Origin: Anas platyrhynchos
Taxonomy: Eukaryota > Chordata > Aves > Anseriformes > Anatidae
Reading direction: 5' to 3'
Assembly: GCF_047663525.1 (NCBI RefSeq)
Contig: NC_092605.1
Location: 1,364,001-1,428,000 of the forward strand
Length of the DNA stretch: 64,000 bases
The notes under the pieces were generated by a model. It worked only from the letters and a program-made list of their open reading frames with translations, was not told the origin of the DNA and did no database searches. Of this stretch, positions 44,196-56,375 are shown piece after piece (positions within the stretch are counted from its first letter, which is position 1; every line of letters starts with the position of its first letter). Both the position numbers and the translations under genes were made by a program.

Positions 44196-46779
44196 CCCAC
44201 TGGGTGTTGGTCACCGTGCCCCCCGTGTCCCCACGCAGCCCTGGTTTTGTTCTTTGAGTCCTGGGCTCTGCTTTGCTGTGCAACCGTGTTTGTCCTGGCA
44301 GGCAGCGCCGTGGCTGAGGTGGGAGCCTGGCAGAGCTAATAGGAGACATGAAAGGAGAGGTTGGAGGGAGATTCCCCCGTTCAGGGAACAAACTGCGGCA
44401 GAAATTGATTTTTTCCCCCTGTTTACTTGAGTTTCCTCCCCCCGGTGCAGAGCAGAAAGGCCTCGCATCACGATTACCTGCTCCGAAGTGAGGGCGCGAT
44501 TTGCTGAATGCGTTTATTATTATCAGGGACTGAAAACTATTCCCAATCACCCGGTATTTTCTTCCTTTTTATTTTTTTTTTCCCCTTCATTCTCATTCTT
44601 TCTCCCTTTCTTGTTTCTCGAAGCGCGGGGCCCTGGCAGCGTGCTGCTGAGCGCCGATCAATTCCGTCCTAATGGCAGCTCCCCTGCCCCATCATTCATC
44701 AGCCGGCTTCTTAAAGAGCATCTGAAGCTTCATGGACGACTTGGGGAAAAAAAAAAAAAAGCCCATTTGGAGGCGAGATCATATTTTCTCTGTCTCTTCC
44801 CCTTTTGTTCTTTATTTGCCGAGGACAAAGGCAGGCTCAGGCTCTAGGTGGGGAAGAGGCAGCAGAGGCAGATGAAAATCCGGAGAAACAAAAGAGCCCG
44901 TTTTCATGCAAATGACCTGAAAGAGAGAGAAAATTTGGGGAGGGAGAGAGGGGAGGACAAAAACTGCCCCGGTTGGTGTTCTCCAGCAAGTGTCACCGGA
45001 GCAGGAGCCTCTCCTCTGCGCGATAAAAGGCGAAGGAAGGCGGCTGCTGAAAGTTTTCCCGCAGGCATCGGAGCTGTTTGAAGCTCCGGAATATTTTTCT
45101 GAATTAGGGCCAGGCAGGGGCTCGGATCCTGCTCGTGGCAGGCGATGCTCAGCCCACGCTGCGCCCTGGGCTGGCTGGTGAAGGGCCTGGGCACCGCTGT
45201 CACGAGCTGCTCCGGTCTCAGCAGGGCTGGGGGGGACGAGCACGGAGCCTGGGGGTCCCCAGGGGTCCCTTGGTGAGGTGGGGGTGAGGTTTGGCCGCGG
45301 TGGTGACGCAGGGATGGGTCCTGGTGTGAGCACAGAGGGGCAGGTGGCATTTTGGGGGTGATGCTGGGGTTGAGGGGGGGTCTCCATCGTCCCCCTGCAG
45401 CACTGTGCCATGAATTTGGCCACGCCGGTGCAGGAGGTGGCACTGCTGGTGCCTGGAGAGGGGTGACGTGCACCCACCGTGCGCCGGGGAGGCTGGGCAA
45501 GGGGAAATTGGATGAGGGGAGATTGGGGAAGGGGAAATTGGGGAAGGGGCAGGCAGGGAAAGTCCCATTGACACTGCCCGGGGTGGTGGCAGCCCCACAA
45601 ATCCCAGGCTGGCACAGGCTGGCACCGGGGGACACAGGCAGGTGGCACCGCTGGTGGCACCGTCGGGGCAAGGGCAGAGCAGCTGCGGTGCCCGCCTGGC
45701 TCCCCGCCACTCCACGCAGCTCAAGTCAAATTTGGTGTCATCCTGCAGAGGAAGATTATGGTAATTTTCCTTCCCCCCCCACCCCTCACCCCCCCCCTTA
45801 TGCATAATTTTCAGACTCGGCTGCAGCAGAGGCTGTGCGGAGAGATTGGGTGATGGGAATGTCATCTGCGATTCGATTATCTCCTCCTGCCTTCCCCCTT
45901 TTTTTTTTTTCTTTTTTTTTTCTTGTGAAACCTTCATCAAAACGTGTAGATCTAATTAGGACAATTACAGCGCCAGGACAGCTGAGAACCCGCCCAGCCC
46001 CACGCCGTGCCCTCGGCTCAGCCGAGCTTTGGCTGCTGGGCGAGCCGGCACCGGGGGCTGCCCGTGGGGCTGCGGTGGGTGGCGGGGTCCTGGGGTCCTG
46101 CAGGGGATGGGGACAGCCCCAGGGTTGTCCCCACGGCCACGCCAGTGTCACCGGAGGAGGGTCCTGCTGGGGGGACCTGGGGTGCAGCTGCTGGTGACAT
46201 CTCTGTGTCACCTTTAGCTGCGGGGGTGCCAGCACCTTGGTGACAGGGGGAGATGCCCCATGGTCCTGGCACCGGGTGCCCGTTGTCCCCATCCCTGGAG
46301 GTGCCACCACGCATCTCCACGAGGAGCCCCCCCTCCCCGTGAGCCTCCCTCCGTGTCCCTCATTGGTATTCTGTCCCCGCTCGGTGGCAGCTGGCTGGGT
46401 GGCAGCGGAGTGACAGCGGTGACAGGTAACACCGCCACAGGGCCGGCACCGAGGGGCCCCAGCCAGCACCGGGGGGGTGCAGCAGGATCAGCCCCCTCCG
46501 TGCTGCATTGCGCATCGCTGCTGGTGCACACGAGCATGCAGGGCCCTCGTGCCAGCCCCTGGCTGCACAATTGTGCCCCCACAGCCTTGCACACCCATGT
46601 GCTGAGCGCTCTGCTCCCTGCCCTGCGCTTGGCACCACCCCCGGGGACCCGTCCTCCTGTCCTCCTGCTGCCTGCCGTGACCGTGCACCACCCGACACTG
46701 CCCGGGGACCCCAAACACGTCCCCGAGCGTGGCAGGGACTGAGGGCAGAGCCGCTGCACGGACAATTAAGGGAAGTGCA

Positions 46780-46965
46780 AATTGTCAGAGCCCGTGATTA
46801 ACACTGCCTCCGAATCCGCATGAATATTAAAAGCCGACATTGCCCAGGCTCCCTGCACAATGAATTCTGGATGAATCTTAAGATAAATCGTTTGGATAAC
46901 TTAGCGGCAGCTGTACTCCCTCGCCACCAACTGCCTCCAAAAATCATTTCAAGTCAGGCGCGAGG
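46780..46965. other. Candidate conserved non-coding element (low-GC block)
   Basis: Contains GTGATTAACACTG near 46792, CATGAATATTAAAAGCC near 46820 and a CTTAAGATAAATCGTTTGGAT segment near 46878. It is unique sequence of mixed composition without repeats or coding character, the usual look of a deeply conserved enhancer. Confidence 0.45.
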
Positions 46966-49024
46966 AGCGAGAGCAGAGGCCAGGCGAGCGCGGGTGATTA
47001 CGATTCCAGGCTCGGCGGCGGCGGGATCAAGGCCAGGGAGCGCAGGGCGCCCGGGGCTCTCCGGAGGGGAACGAGGAGCCTCCTCCTGCTCCGTTTGTTC
47101 CCGGGAAGCGGTGACAAGTCCCCGTGCCTGCCGTGGGTGTCTCCGTGCTGCCGTGTTCGGCTGGTGGGGACGGTGGCTTTGCATCTGGATGGCTCCAGAC
47201 CGGAGGGGAGCGAGGTACCTCCTGGGGCAGGACCCCGTGGGTGCATCTGGGGACGGAGGGGACACAGTGGAGGACCCAGCATGGGTGTGCAGCCCCATCC
47301 CAGCCCCATCCCAGCCCCATAACCACCGGTGAGGGGTGCAGTGCCCCAGCCCCAGCCCCTTCCCCTCTCCCAGACCGGTTTCTGCCCTGCCTGTGCTGAG
47401 CTGATTGCTCTTGCAGAGCTTATCCACGTTAATATTTCAGCCCTAAACCCCCATCCCGGCCCCCAAACCACCCCCATTTATCAGCCAGGGCTGAGGGTCC
47501 CCATGCAGCCCCATAGCAGCTTGAGGACGGATGGGGTCCCTTGGTGAGGGACAGCATTTGTCATGGCCCCGTGCGTCCTCCAGAACCATCCCGGCACCAC
47601 GTCCCTCCCCACGAGCAGGCACACAGAGCCTAAACCCGGCCGTCCTCCCTGCCCGGACCCCGCCGTGCCCCCCGCAGCATCCCCGTGTCCCCATGTCCTC
47701 ACGTCCCCCTCCCCGTGTCCCCGTGTCCCCGTGTCCCCATCCCACATTGGCATGCGGCCGCGCGCTCCCGGTCAGGATGCAGCGGAGGAGACGCGGCGTC
47801 ATCCTCCTCCTCGGAGCCCGGGGCCTTGATTGCCTCCGTGCAGGGCCATAAATCAGCCCGGGGGAGGTCTGGCGGCGGGGGAGGAATGGCAATGTCACGG
47901 CGGGCGCCTCTCGGCTGAGACGAGCAGCACCCGGCACCGTGGGGGGGCGGGGGACGGGGACACCGGCCCTGCACTCCCGGCATAATCCAGGTTACGAAAT
48001 GGAAATCAGAGGTGATGCAAAGCGCCCAGAGAGCCCTGGCCAGGCACGAGGGGACTGCTCTCCTGCTGCCAGGATGGGGTTGGGACCTTCCCAATTTGTG
48101 CGCCCTGTCCCCGTCCTTTGTGTCCCCATGCTGGGGCAGCCCCAGGGCTTTCCGCCAGGCAAAGACCCGGCTCCAGGCTGCTGCGTGCTCACTGCTGCCT
48201 CCTCCTCTTCCCCATCACCTTTCCACCGCCCCAGTGCCGTGCCCGGAGCCCTGAACCCAACCCCGAGCTGCCAAAAGGCGCGCGGATAAATCAGCAGGTT
48301 GGGCGCAAACGGCGAAAGGATGGCAGAGAGGAACAGATCCAATCAGGGGCCATTAACGGATTAAATCATCGCGCCGAATCAGATTAAGCACGAATAATAT
48401 GAGGCTAACGTGGATCAGGAACACCAGCTCGTGCTCCCAATTTCTTGGCACCGGGAGGTGACGGCTGGAGGCTGCCACCACCCGCGGACGGAGCCGTGCG
48501 GGGCCGTGCAGGCAGTGTGGAGAGGTTTGGGGACAGCCACAGCACCTTTGCCAGCCTTTCTTAATTGGGAGCTGTAATTAGCGGGAACACTCGACCTGGG
48601 CAGAGCCAGCTACCCAAAGCATCGCCCTTCACAGCCACGTTTTCTCCTTGGCTGTGCCATTTCTGCTCCCAGAGCAGGCAGCATCGCTGCGGCCCCGCTC
48701 TGCCCGGCTCCCTTTTTTGAGCACCACACGAGGCAGTGAAGACGTAGCAATAAATGGCTGCAAACAAAGGGAAAATATATTTTTTCCCCCAATTTATTGC
48801 CATACCTCCCCCCAAACCCCCAAGACCTGGCAGTGGAGCAGCACCAGCCCCGAGCCCTCCTCGCCCACACGTTTCCCACCAGCTCCCGAGGAGCCACGGG
48901 GGTTATAACTCGCACCCCGGTGCCTCCCCGCGCTCTTTCTGCCAGCAAAGCTTTCCTTCCCTAAATTCCTGCTCGCCCAGGAAGGCAGGACAAAGCCTGA
49001 GCTGCTGCAACAACACCCGGGAAC

Positions 49025-49225
49025 AAGTATTATTATGCGGTGTGACAATGTTTGATGAATTCATATGTGCCTAGGGGAAGGGACTAAGTAGGTGAATAAA
49101 GTGAGAATATTCTCTGTGACAATCAATACCCCTTCAATTGAACCGTCTCCGCAGATGTGACATTTTGATTTTTCTCCTTTGGACATACTAACTGGATTTA
49201 TGTCCTCTGAAAGTGGAAACAGCAG
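49025..49225. other. Candidate conserved non-coding element with paired SOX-like sites
   Basis: About 200 bp of unique sequence in a GC-rich region has TGTGACAATG at about 49041 and TGTGACAATCAAT at about 49116, which share an eight-base GTGACAAT containing the SOX core ACAAT. CTCCTTTGGACAT follows near 49174. No coding character is seen. Confidence 0.5.
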
Positions 49226-49284
49226 GGAGCGGAGCGCCGGCAGCGGGTTGGAGCGGCGTGGGCACGGCGGTGGGACGGGGAGGG

Positions 49285-49720
49285 CAGGGGGGGGTGATGG
49301 GGCTGGGGTTAGGGGGTTGGGGTTAGGGGGTTGGGGTGATGGGGTTGGGATTATGGGGTTGGGGTGATGGGGTTGGGATTATGGGGTTGGGGTGATAGGG
49401 TTGGGATTATGGGGTTGGGGTGATGGATGGGGTCAGGGTGATGGGGTTGGGATTATGGGGCTGGGGTGATGGGGTTGGGATTATGGGGTTGGGGTGATGG
49501 GCTGGGGTTATGGATGGAGTCAGGGTGATGAGGCTGAGGTTATGGGGCTGGGGTGATGGGGTTGGGATTGGGGTTGGGGTGATGGATGGGGTCAGGGTGA
49601 TGGGGTCGGGGTGATGGGATTGGGGTGATGGATGGGGTCAGGGTGATGGGGCTGGTGTTATGGGGCTGGGATTATGGATGGGGTCATGGTTATGGGGCCG
49701 GGCTGATGGGGTGGGTGGGT
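49285..49720. repeat. 28-bp G/T-rich minisatellite
   Basis: About 15 copies of a 28-bp unit, GGGGTGATGGGGTTGGGATTATGGGGTT, have an inner period of 14. The plus strand has very little C. GGGG/GGG runs every 4-6 bases make it highly prone to G-quadruplex formation. Confidence 0.95.
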
Positions 49721-50009
49721 TGGGGAGATGGCTCCAGGGCAATCAGCTGGGATGATGGGGTTGGGGTGGTGGAACCAACACCACCGGGCACGCGGGCAGG
49801 TCCATACCAAGGCGAGGAGGCAGCTGGGCACACCTCAGAGCTGCCCCACGGCTGGGACCTGGGGAAAAAGGAGTCAGCAGCAGAAAGGGGGGCACGTGGA
49901 GGAGGCACGCCCTGCTCCCCGGTGCACCGAGCCGCGGCACCCACCGGTGGCACCCGCACGGCTCCGGGATTCCCGTCACATCCCGGGCCCCCGGAGCTAA
50001 TGACTCATC

Positions 50010-50310
50010 CCCGGCACGGCCATTTGTTTGTGCTGGTTTCAGACAGACTAATGTTTTTAATGGCACATAATCATTTTTCAGAAGTCATTTGATGCTACTA
50101 ATCATCGCGGTGATATGCCACGACGGGATGCGTAATGACATGCTGAACAGGAAAAATGGCACTCGGATCCCCGGTTCTTCCCGGTGTAATCTATATTTTA
50201 CCACATCTCGCTGCCTAATGATACTTATAGCTGTTAATAAACGAGTACTTAGGCACTTTCTTTTTGATTTTTTTCTTCTTTGGGTGATAAAATAATTTGG
50301 GGTTAAAATA
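50010..50310. other. Candidate conserved non-coding element (low-GC block)
   Basis: About 300 bp of unique, AT-balanced sequence includes ACTAATGTTTTTAATGGC (near 50047), ATAATCATTTTTCAG, CTACTAATCATCGCGGTG and GCTGTTAATAAACG. An AP-1 site TGACTCAT (50001-50008) stands at its edge. The plus-strand short frame through it has no recognisable protein character. Confidence 0.5.
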
Positions 50311-50399
50311 CAGGAATGGGAAAGGAAGGTGGTGGCTCGAGCGTGGTGTGGGTTTCCCCGCAGCGGGAGGGAGCGGCGCTGGGCTCACCAGGCGGGAAA

Positions 50400-50625
50400 T
50401 TCATAGAAGATTACTTTCCCTGCTCATAACTTTTTAGTCTCTTTGTTAAATTAACAAGTGTTAAAAAAAAAAAAAAAAATTAAACATTTTTTAATGAAAT
50501 TTTATCACTGCAGTAAGAGGATCCTCCTGGCCCGGTGCCCAATGTCTTCAGGATGAATTAACGCGCAGCTCCTCACGCTCTAACTCATTTTATCGCTTAA
50601 TTAAAGGGATGCTGGCAATTCTGGT
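50400..50625. other. Candidate conserved non-coding element (low-GC block)
   Basis: AT-rich with TTTGTTAAATTAACAAGTGTTAA, near-palindromic around 50443-50456, then an A run, ATGAAATTTTATCACTGCAG, GGATGAATTAACGCG and TTTATCGCTTAATTAAAGG. No gene is visible. Confidence 0.4.
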
Positions 50626-51107
50626 AAAATATACTTTTTTCTTAAACAACTCTTTTCCTTCCCTGGGCTCCTAAGAGCCAGGAAAGGGAACGAACTCAGA
50701 GCACCGAGCGTGCCCTTTGCGCCAGGACCTTGCTTCTTTGGCTGCTCTCTGAAGCCTGCTCGGTGCCACCATGGGGGGAGAGGGTCCGGTGGCTCTGGGC
50801 AGCAGAGGAAGAGGAGGCTGAGGATGGAGACGTGCAGCCCCAGCACCCCTCCATGGATGCCGGGGTGCAGGGCCGTGGGGTGCAGCCCGCACGCAGCACC
50901 CAAAATTTTCCATTCTGCGTGCCAGCTACAAGCCTGGCTCCGTCATCTCCGTAAGCATCAGGTCGCACGTCTCTGCCCAGACTTGTGAGGAAGAAAAATT
51001 GCTTTCGCTTCCATTTTTAATTTCTCTGTAATTACCTGCTGGGCTCCTCGGGAGAATGCTAACCAGCAGGGCAGCTCCCTGCTGGGCGGCTGGGTGGCTG
51101 CAGCCCT

Positions 51108-51210
51108 CCGGCACGGCACAGCATGGCACGGCACGGCACTGCATGGTGAGATATGGCACGGTGAGATATGGCACGGTGAGGCATGGCATGGTGTGGCATG
51201 GCACAGGATG
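51108..51210. repeat. (GGCAC/GGCAT)n repeat with a TGAGATATGGCACGG unit
   Basis: Pentamer GGCAC and GGCAT copies are interspersed with three copies of GGTGAGATATGGCAC or GGTGAGGCATGGCAT. It resembles the pure GGCAC runs in GPRC5C introns. Confidence 0.85.
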
Positions 51211-51299
51211 CCAGCTCTGCCAGGCAGATCCAACATATCACCTCCGAGCAGCAGCAAATTTCGGAGTGCAGCCTTGCATCTCCTGATAGGCGCCAGTTC

Positions 51300-51445
51300 A
51301 GAAAGGTCTCGTTAGCGTCTCCGTCATTACCCAATGCGCACGCAGGTGGTTTGCTCGCCTCTGGAATTTCAGAGTTAAATGACTCATCATTATCTTATTA
51401 ATGAAGTCAGAGGTTCATTAATAAGCCCAGCCCACAGCCCTGCAG
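51300..51445. other. Candidate conserved non-coding element (low-GC block)
   Basis: Unique sequence with AAATGACTCATCATTATCTTATTAATGAAG near 51377-51406, which combines an AP-1 site with adjacent TAAT cores, and GTTCATTAATAAGC next to it. Confidence 0.45.
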
Positions 51446-51519
51446 TTATTCCCTTCCCAAGGGCACTGGTTTGGAGCCCCGGCATGGAGATGGGCGTCCG
51501 CTGGTGAGGAGCGGGAGGT

Positions 51520-52065
51520 TGTGAGAAAAATCCATGAGTTCCCAGCAAAACGGAGCACTTTTGGTTAATTTTATTAACGTGCTTGTGTCTGAAGCTCAGC
51601 GGGATGTGGCTGATGCGGGGGCGTGTCACTGCATTACCACCCAACAGCGAAGCGGGGGGCGAAGAAAACGGCTCCATGCCATCCGCCGCCGCCGCTGCCC
51701 CTTTCCTTTTGTCCCTCACCTTATTATCGGCTGCTTTTCTGCGCGGGCCTGCTTAATGCGTGAGTCAGGGTTTGCAGAGCTATTGTACACAATGACTTCT
51801 AATGTCCTGTGAAAGTAAATGGAGGACGAGACCCAGAGAAAGCTGCCAATTACTTAAAGAATATAGACACGGCAACGCCATTAACGTAATGGCGAGGAGC
51901 GATTCCGGAGCCACTCGTGCCGTGCCGCTCGATACCACAATTAATGTTGCAGAGTTGACTTGAGCTCCAGCTTCCTCGAGACAGGCTCGCGCCATTAACC
52001 TTCCCCCAGTCAAGGTGTTCCAGCTCTCAGATTCGGCTTAATTAGTCTCCAAGGCGATGTAACAA
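51520..52065. other. Candidate cluster of conserved non-coding elements
   Basis: Over 500 bp has less repeat and lower GC than its surroundings. It includes GGTTAATTTTATTAACGTGC near 51564, CCTTATTATCGGC, AATGACTTCTAATGTCC, ATTACTTAAAGAATATAG, a CCATTAACGTAATGG near-palindrome at about 51878-51892, and CAATTAATGTTGC. No coding frame with family features is present. Confidence 0.45.
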
Positions 52066-52159
52066 TAGCCACTTCCCGAGGACGCCGCGCCGGCACCGGG
52101 ATGGAGCAGCTCGGGAGCGGGACGAGCGGCGGGGAGGAGAGCTGGGCAGGCAGGGAAAA

Positions 52160-52212
52160 GCACGTGTGCGTGTGTTTGCACGTGTGTGTGTGTGTTTGCA
52201 CGTGTACTTGCA
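52160..52212. repeat. (TG)n-rich microsatellite
   Basis: GTGTGCGTGTGTTTGCACGTG blocks followed by nine TG dinucleotides and a second GTTTGCACGTG. Confidence 0.85.
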
Positions 52213-54159
52213 CACCCACACACAATTTGCAACGCACAGAATGAGGAGGGTTGACGCTGGTGACCCTGGAGCAGGGCAGAGCCGCGGCCGGCGGCACGCC
52301 GACCTCTGCACGGTGCCCCCGCAGAAGGAGTCACGTCGCCTCCCATCAGGAGCAGCGCGCAGGACTGAGTAGATAAAGGTGCTAATAAGACAGAGCACTA
52401 ATTAATTGCAGCCCCGGCTCGCAGAAGAGCCCTCAGCCGAGCGCTGGCTGTCACGCTGAGCAGCAGCCACGATGCTGGCAGCTCCGCGAGGCGCCGTGCC
52501 GGGGTCCGGATCATTAGGAGCGTGTGCGTGAGCTCGCAAACGAACCAGGGGGCTGAGGTTTGCAAAGCCAAATCCCTCTGCCCCCGAAGCAGCTGCGGCT
52601 GCGCGGCCACCCTGGCTCAATGTCACCGTGCACCCCAGCCCCTGCTGGGTGCTGGTGCAGGGCAGGTGGAAGCGCCCAGCCGGGATGTCCCCGTGGGCAG
52701 GGGACCCGCAGCGGCGTGGTGCCACTTCCAGGGCTGCAGATGTCAAAACGCTCAGCTCCTTTTCTCCTTCTTTCCCTTTTTTCCTCCAAACCAGCAAATC
52801 AATTTGATGGTGGCAGGAGCACGGCCCTTTCCAGCTTGTGCGATTTGCGTGGAGTCACCCGCTCCCCTCCATCCATCATCCTTAATTAATTAGAATGTAA
52901 TTACTTATGGATTCCTCTTCCATTACTCGCAGCCCCCAGCACCGGGATCGTGCTTTTCCTGTCCCTCGGTGCTCTCGCTCTGCAGCAGGTTGCTCAGGAG
53001 CACCGAGCTGGCCCCGGGGCACGTTTGTCCCCGGCGCTGGGGAGGCTGCGGCTGGGCAGAGAAGGAAATAAACCCTGCTGCTCCGGCTGCTGCTGCTCGC
53101 TGCTTGCTGCTCGGACTTTTCACCGAGTGTGATTTGGCTGAAAGGACGGGGACAGGGCTGGGGACAAGGCTGGGGTGGCGTGGTGAGGACGCACAGAGCT
53201 CACGCGCCCGGCTCCGGCTTGGCAGCCTGCAGCTGATGGTGCAGGTGGAGGCAGGGAAAGCAAATTTGGAATTAGCTGAGACCTCAAAATGCGGGGAGAG
53301 TGCTGGGAGCAGGAGGTCAGCGCCTGGAGGGCCGGCACACGGCGGTGTGCGTGATGGGGAGGCAGCGGCACAGCCCCGGTGCCACCCGCAGGCACCATGG
53401 GGACACCCGGCCCCGTGTCCTTGCCTTGCCTCGTGCTCGCCATCGGTGGCCACCGAGGGATCCTCTTTGCCCTGGCTCCCTGCCCACCCCGGCACCTTTG
53501 CTCCCTGCTCTTTTTTCTTCCTGTGGGCAGCAGAAGGAAAAGGACAGCGTTAGCTCGGGGTCCTCTCCGCGGGTCACTGGGGTTTGAGCTGTGCCATCAA
53601 TCACAGGGCAGGCTGCGAAGGGAAGGGAGGAATCCTGCCTCCCTCTGCTGCTGGGGGAGGGCAGGATGCGGCCCCAGCCCCCCCGGCAGCACCCCACAAA
53701 GGGGCACGTTGCAGCCCAGAGCTCTCATCTCCCCTGTCCTGTCCCCATCACCAGCCCCAGCCCGTGGTGGCCAAGAGGCGCACGGCACCGTCCTGTGCAC
53801 CCCCCTGTAAAAGGCTGGGAGCTGGGAAGAGCAAAAGGGACTGGGGTCCTGCCTCCCCCCCCTCTGTCTCCCACAGCCACGCAGGGGGTGCAATCATCCC
53901 TCTGCAGCTCGGCGCCCGCCTCTCCACAGGGAAAACACCGATTCCCCAGGCTTTGTTCAGAAATGTATTCCCCATTGTTAAAAACGTGGAGACAAAATCA
54001 ATTCAGCTCTGCGGTTTTATTTTTTTCCCCCCCCTTTTATGAAACTGTTTGTAGCGGTGTTGTGATTGCCAGCAGAGGAGCGTCTGCACTCCCCAGAGAG
54101 GGGGCTCCCCTGGGGGGGCTGCGCTGCAGCGGGGAGGGGGACCCCAAGGGACTGCAGGG

Positions 54160-54590
54160 ATGGGGATGGGGATGGATGGGATGGGATGGGATGGGATGGG
54201 ATGGGATGGGATGGGACGGGATGGGATGGGATGGGATGGGATGGGATGGATGGGATGGGATGGGATGGGATGGGCACAATGGGATGGGATGGGATGGGGA
54301 TATGGGATGGGATGGGATGGGATGAATGGGATGGGATGGGATGGGATGGGATGGGATGAATGGGATGGGATGGGATGGGATGGGATAGGATGGGATGGGA
54401 TGGGATTGGATGGGCACAATGGGATGGGATGGGATGGGGATATGGGATGGGATGGGATGGATGGGATGGGATGGGATGGGATGGGATGGGGATGGGATGG
54501 GATGGGATGGGATGGGATGGGATGGGATGGGATGGGATGGATGGGATGGGCACAATAGGATGGGATGGGACAGGGATGGGACAGGGACGC
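54160..54590. repeat. (GGGAT)n pentamer array with higher-order cassette
   Basis: About 430 bp of GGGAT pentamers is interrupted at regular places by GGGCACAAT (54271, 54412 and 54549) and by GGGGATATGGG or GAATGGG spacers. This shows that a block of about 140 bp has been duplicated as a unit. Confidence 0.97.
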
Positions 54591-54689
54591 CCCCACTTCC
54601 CGCTGCGCTCCCCCCGGAGATCCTCGTGCTCTCAGGAGTGACCCAAACTGAACCCGGCGATGCAGAGGGTGGAGGGAGCAGCAGTAACT

Positions 54690-54900
54690 CCGTTGAAGGG
54701 CCCTAATAAATCACCGTGATGTGATTACACGGGGCCGTGCCACATCTCAGCAGCCACCTAATTAAAAACTGGACTAAAACAAGGGAAGAAAATAACTTAA
54801 TTTGGGGGCTATTTGCCTTGCTAATGTGGTGGCAGTTTTCTGCGCCGGGTGAGTGTTTATAAAATCTTAATTAGGTTTCCTCTTTGGAGCAGAGACCGAA
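54690..54900. other. Candidate conserved non-coding element (low-GC block)
   Basis: Contains CCCTAATAAATCACCGTGATGTGATTACACGG, which has CACCGTGATGTGATTAC-type inverted motifs, then ACCTAATTAAAAACTGG, AATAACTTAATTTGG and AAAATCTTAATTAGG. No coding character. Confidence 0.4.
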
Positions 54901-55639
54901 GCAAGGCTCTGCCTTAATGGACCGGCACCTCGGGGATGCTGTGGCTCTGCCCGTGCCCTGCGGCTGGATGGGGTTAGGTGGGGAAAAGGGCTGGGGAATT
55001 GGGATGGGCAGAGGGATGGGGAGCAGCTGCAGAAGGACGGCTGCTGGCTTCCCATTGGCTTTTATTTTCCCCTTCTTATTTTTTTTATTTTTTTTTTCCC
55101 CTCTGTTCTTTTTAATCAAAACTTCAAATTGGGCTCAAAGCAGCTATTTATAAACCTGTCAGGGGAGGCTGGCATTTCTCTATCAGGTTGCTATTGAGTG
55201 GTTGCTAACGGCTCCTCAACCGAGGCAATGAGCGGGCGGAGGAGCTGGGGATGCTGAACCCCCCCCCTGAGCCCCACAGACACGAGGGGCCGTGGTTTTG
55301 GGACCCCCGGGACCTGCGGGACCCCCGTGTGTGCCCATTTTTCTCAGCGGGGCTGACACCCCCCCGTTACTGCCAGCCCACCCCATGGGTATCAGGTTTT
55401 GGGGCACGAGGGCTGCGGGTTGGTGCTGAGCAGCAGGGACCTGGCTCTTCCTCCCCATAGAGGTTTCCACCTGGGAAATGCACGGGAGGGAAGGGAAAGG
55501 CTCAGCCTGGGCATGGGGTGAGCTCCAGGCACATTCAAGCACCCTGGGGGGCATTGGAGGGACCCCAACCCTCTCCCCTCGCCCCTCCCGGCCACCACCA
55601 CGTGCAGCAGAGGTGGCTGAAGTGTCCTGTCCGGCCCTA

Positions 55640-55860
55640 CGTGGGGAAATGATTTAGACAGTTGTATTAAAATGCAAATTTCTGCCTGGCTTGCTAGTTT
55701 ATCATCCGACTTGTTATACAATTTGCCAGTTATAGAAGAAAAATTACCATAATGGGCCCCCGGGGAATGGTTGTAAAAAGGATACCAAACATTACTTATC
55801 ATCCCATTCCGCTACAATTATCTGGTGCTTTTCTTCTTTTCCCCCCCAACCTCAAGGAAA
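55640..55860. other. Candidate conserved non-coding element with POU octamer
   Basis: About 220 bp of unique sequence carries an exact octamer ATGCAAAT (55672-55679), AATGATTTAGACAG, TTTATCATCCGAC, ACAATTTGCCAG, AAAATTACCATAATGGG, TTACTTATCATCCC and ACAATTATCTGG. It is the most enhancer-like stretch in the window by motif variety and composition. Confidence 0.5.
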
Positions 55861-55969
55861 ATTAAACCATCAAGAGGAGCCGGGGAGACGCGGGGAGCGA
55901 GCGTGGCAGCCAGGCAGACGGCTGCGTGCGCCCGCCCCGGAGCCTGCCCGCCGCCTCTCGCCGTGTGCC

Positions 55970-56175
55970 CCAAATAAACCTCGTTAATTGTCCAGGAAAA
56001 CGGAGGTTAAACGCTCCCAGACCTCAAAGCGAGAGCGCAGAGAGAAGGGCGAGAGCGCAGGAGAGAGACGGGGAAAAAGGACTGCGTTCCTTCAGCGAGG
56101 AGAACAAGAAACCCTTTAATGTGGCTCTGTGCGGAGGGGATTAAAGATGCCTCGGTTATTCCAGGGAGACAATTT
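55970..56175. other. Candidate conserved non-coding element (low-GC block)
   Basis: Includes AAATAAACCTCGTTAATTGTCC (near 55972), a GCGAGAGCGCAGAGAGAAGGGCGAGAGCGCAG direct repeat of about 20 bp, CCCTTTAATGTGGC and AGACAATTTAGC. Confidence 0.35.
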
Positions 56176-56274
56176 AGCTCTGCCCTCTGGGCACCGTTTT
56201 GCTGGGGGTGCCTTTGGAGAGGGGAGAGCTGGAGATGGAGGCAGGGACCGGTGCCCCTGCCGAGGGGCTGGGGG

Positions 56275-56375
56275 CATCTCCTGGCACATCTCTGCTCATC
56301 CCAGGTTCTCCAGACATCATCTCCCAGCATTTCCCAGCATCTCCCAGCATCTCCTGGCACCTCGCAGCATCCCCT
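56275..56375. repeat. Tandem CAGCATCTCC repeat
   Basis: About six copies of a ten-base core CAGCATTTCC / CAGCATCTCC or TGGCACCTCG follow one another. Confidence 0.8.

Noticed and set aside
53591-54325. Frame encoding GMGWDG repeats and the reverse IPSHP frames
   Set aside because: Translations of the GGGAT pentamer array.
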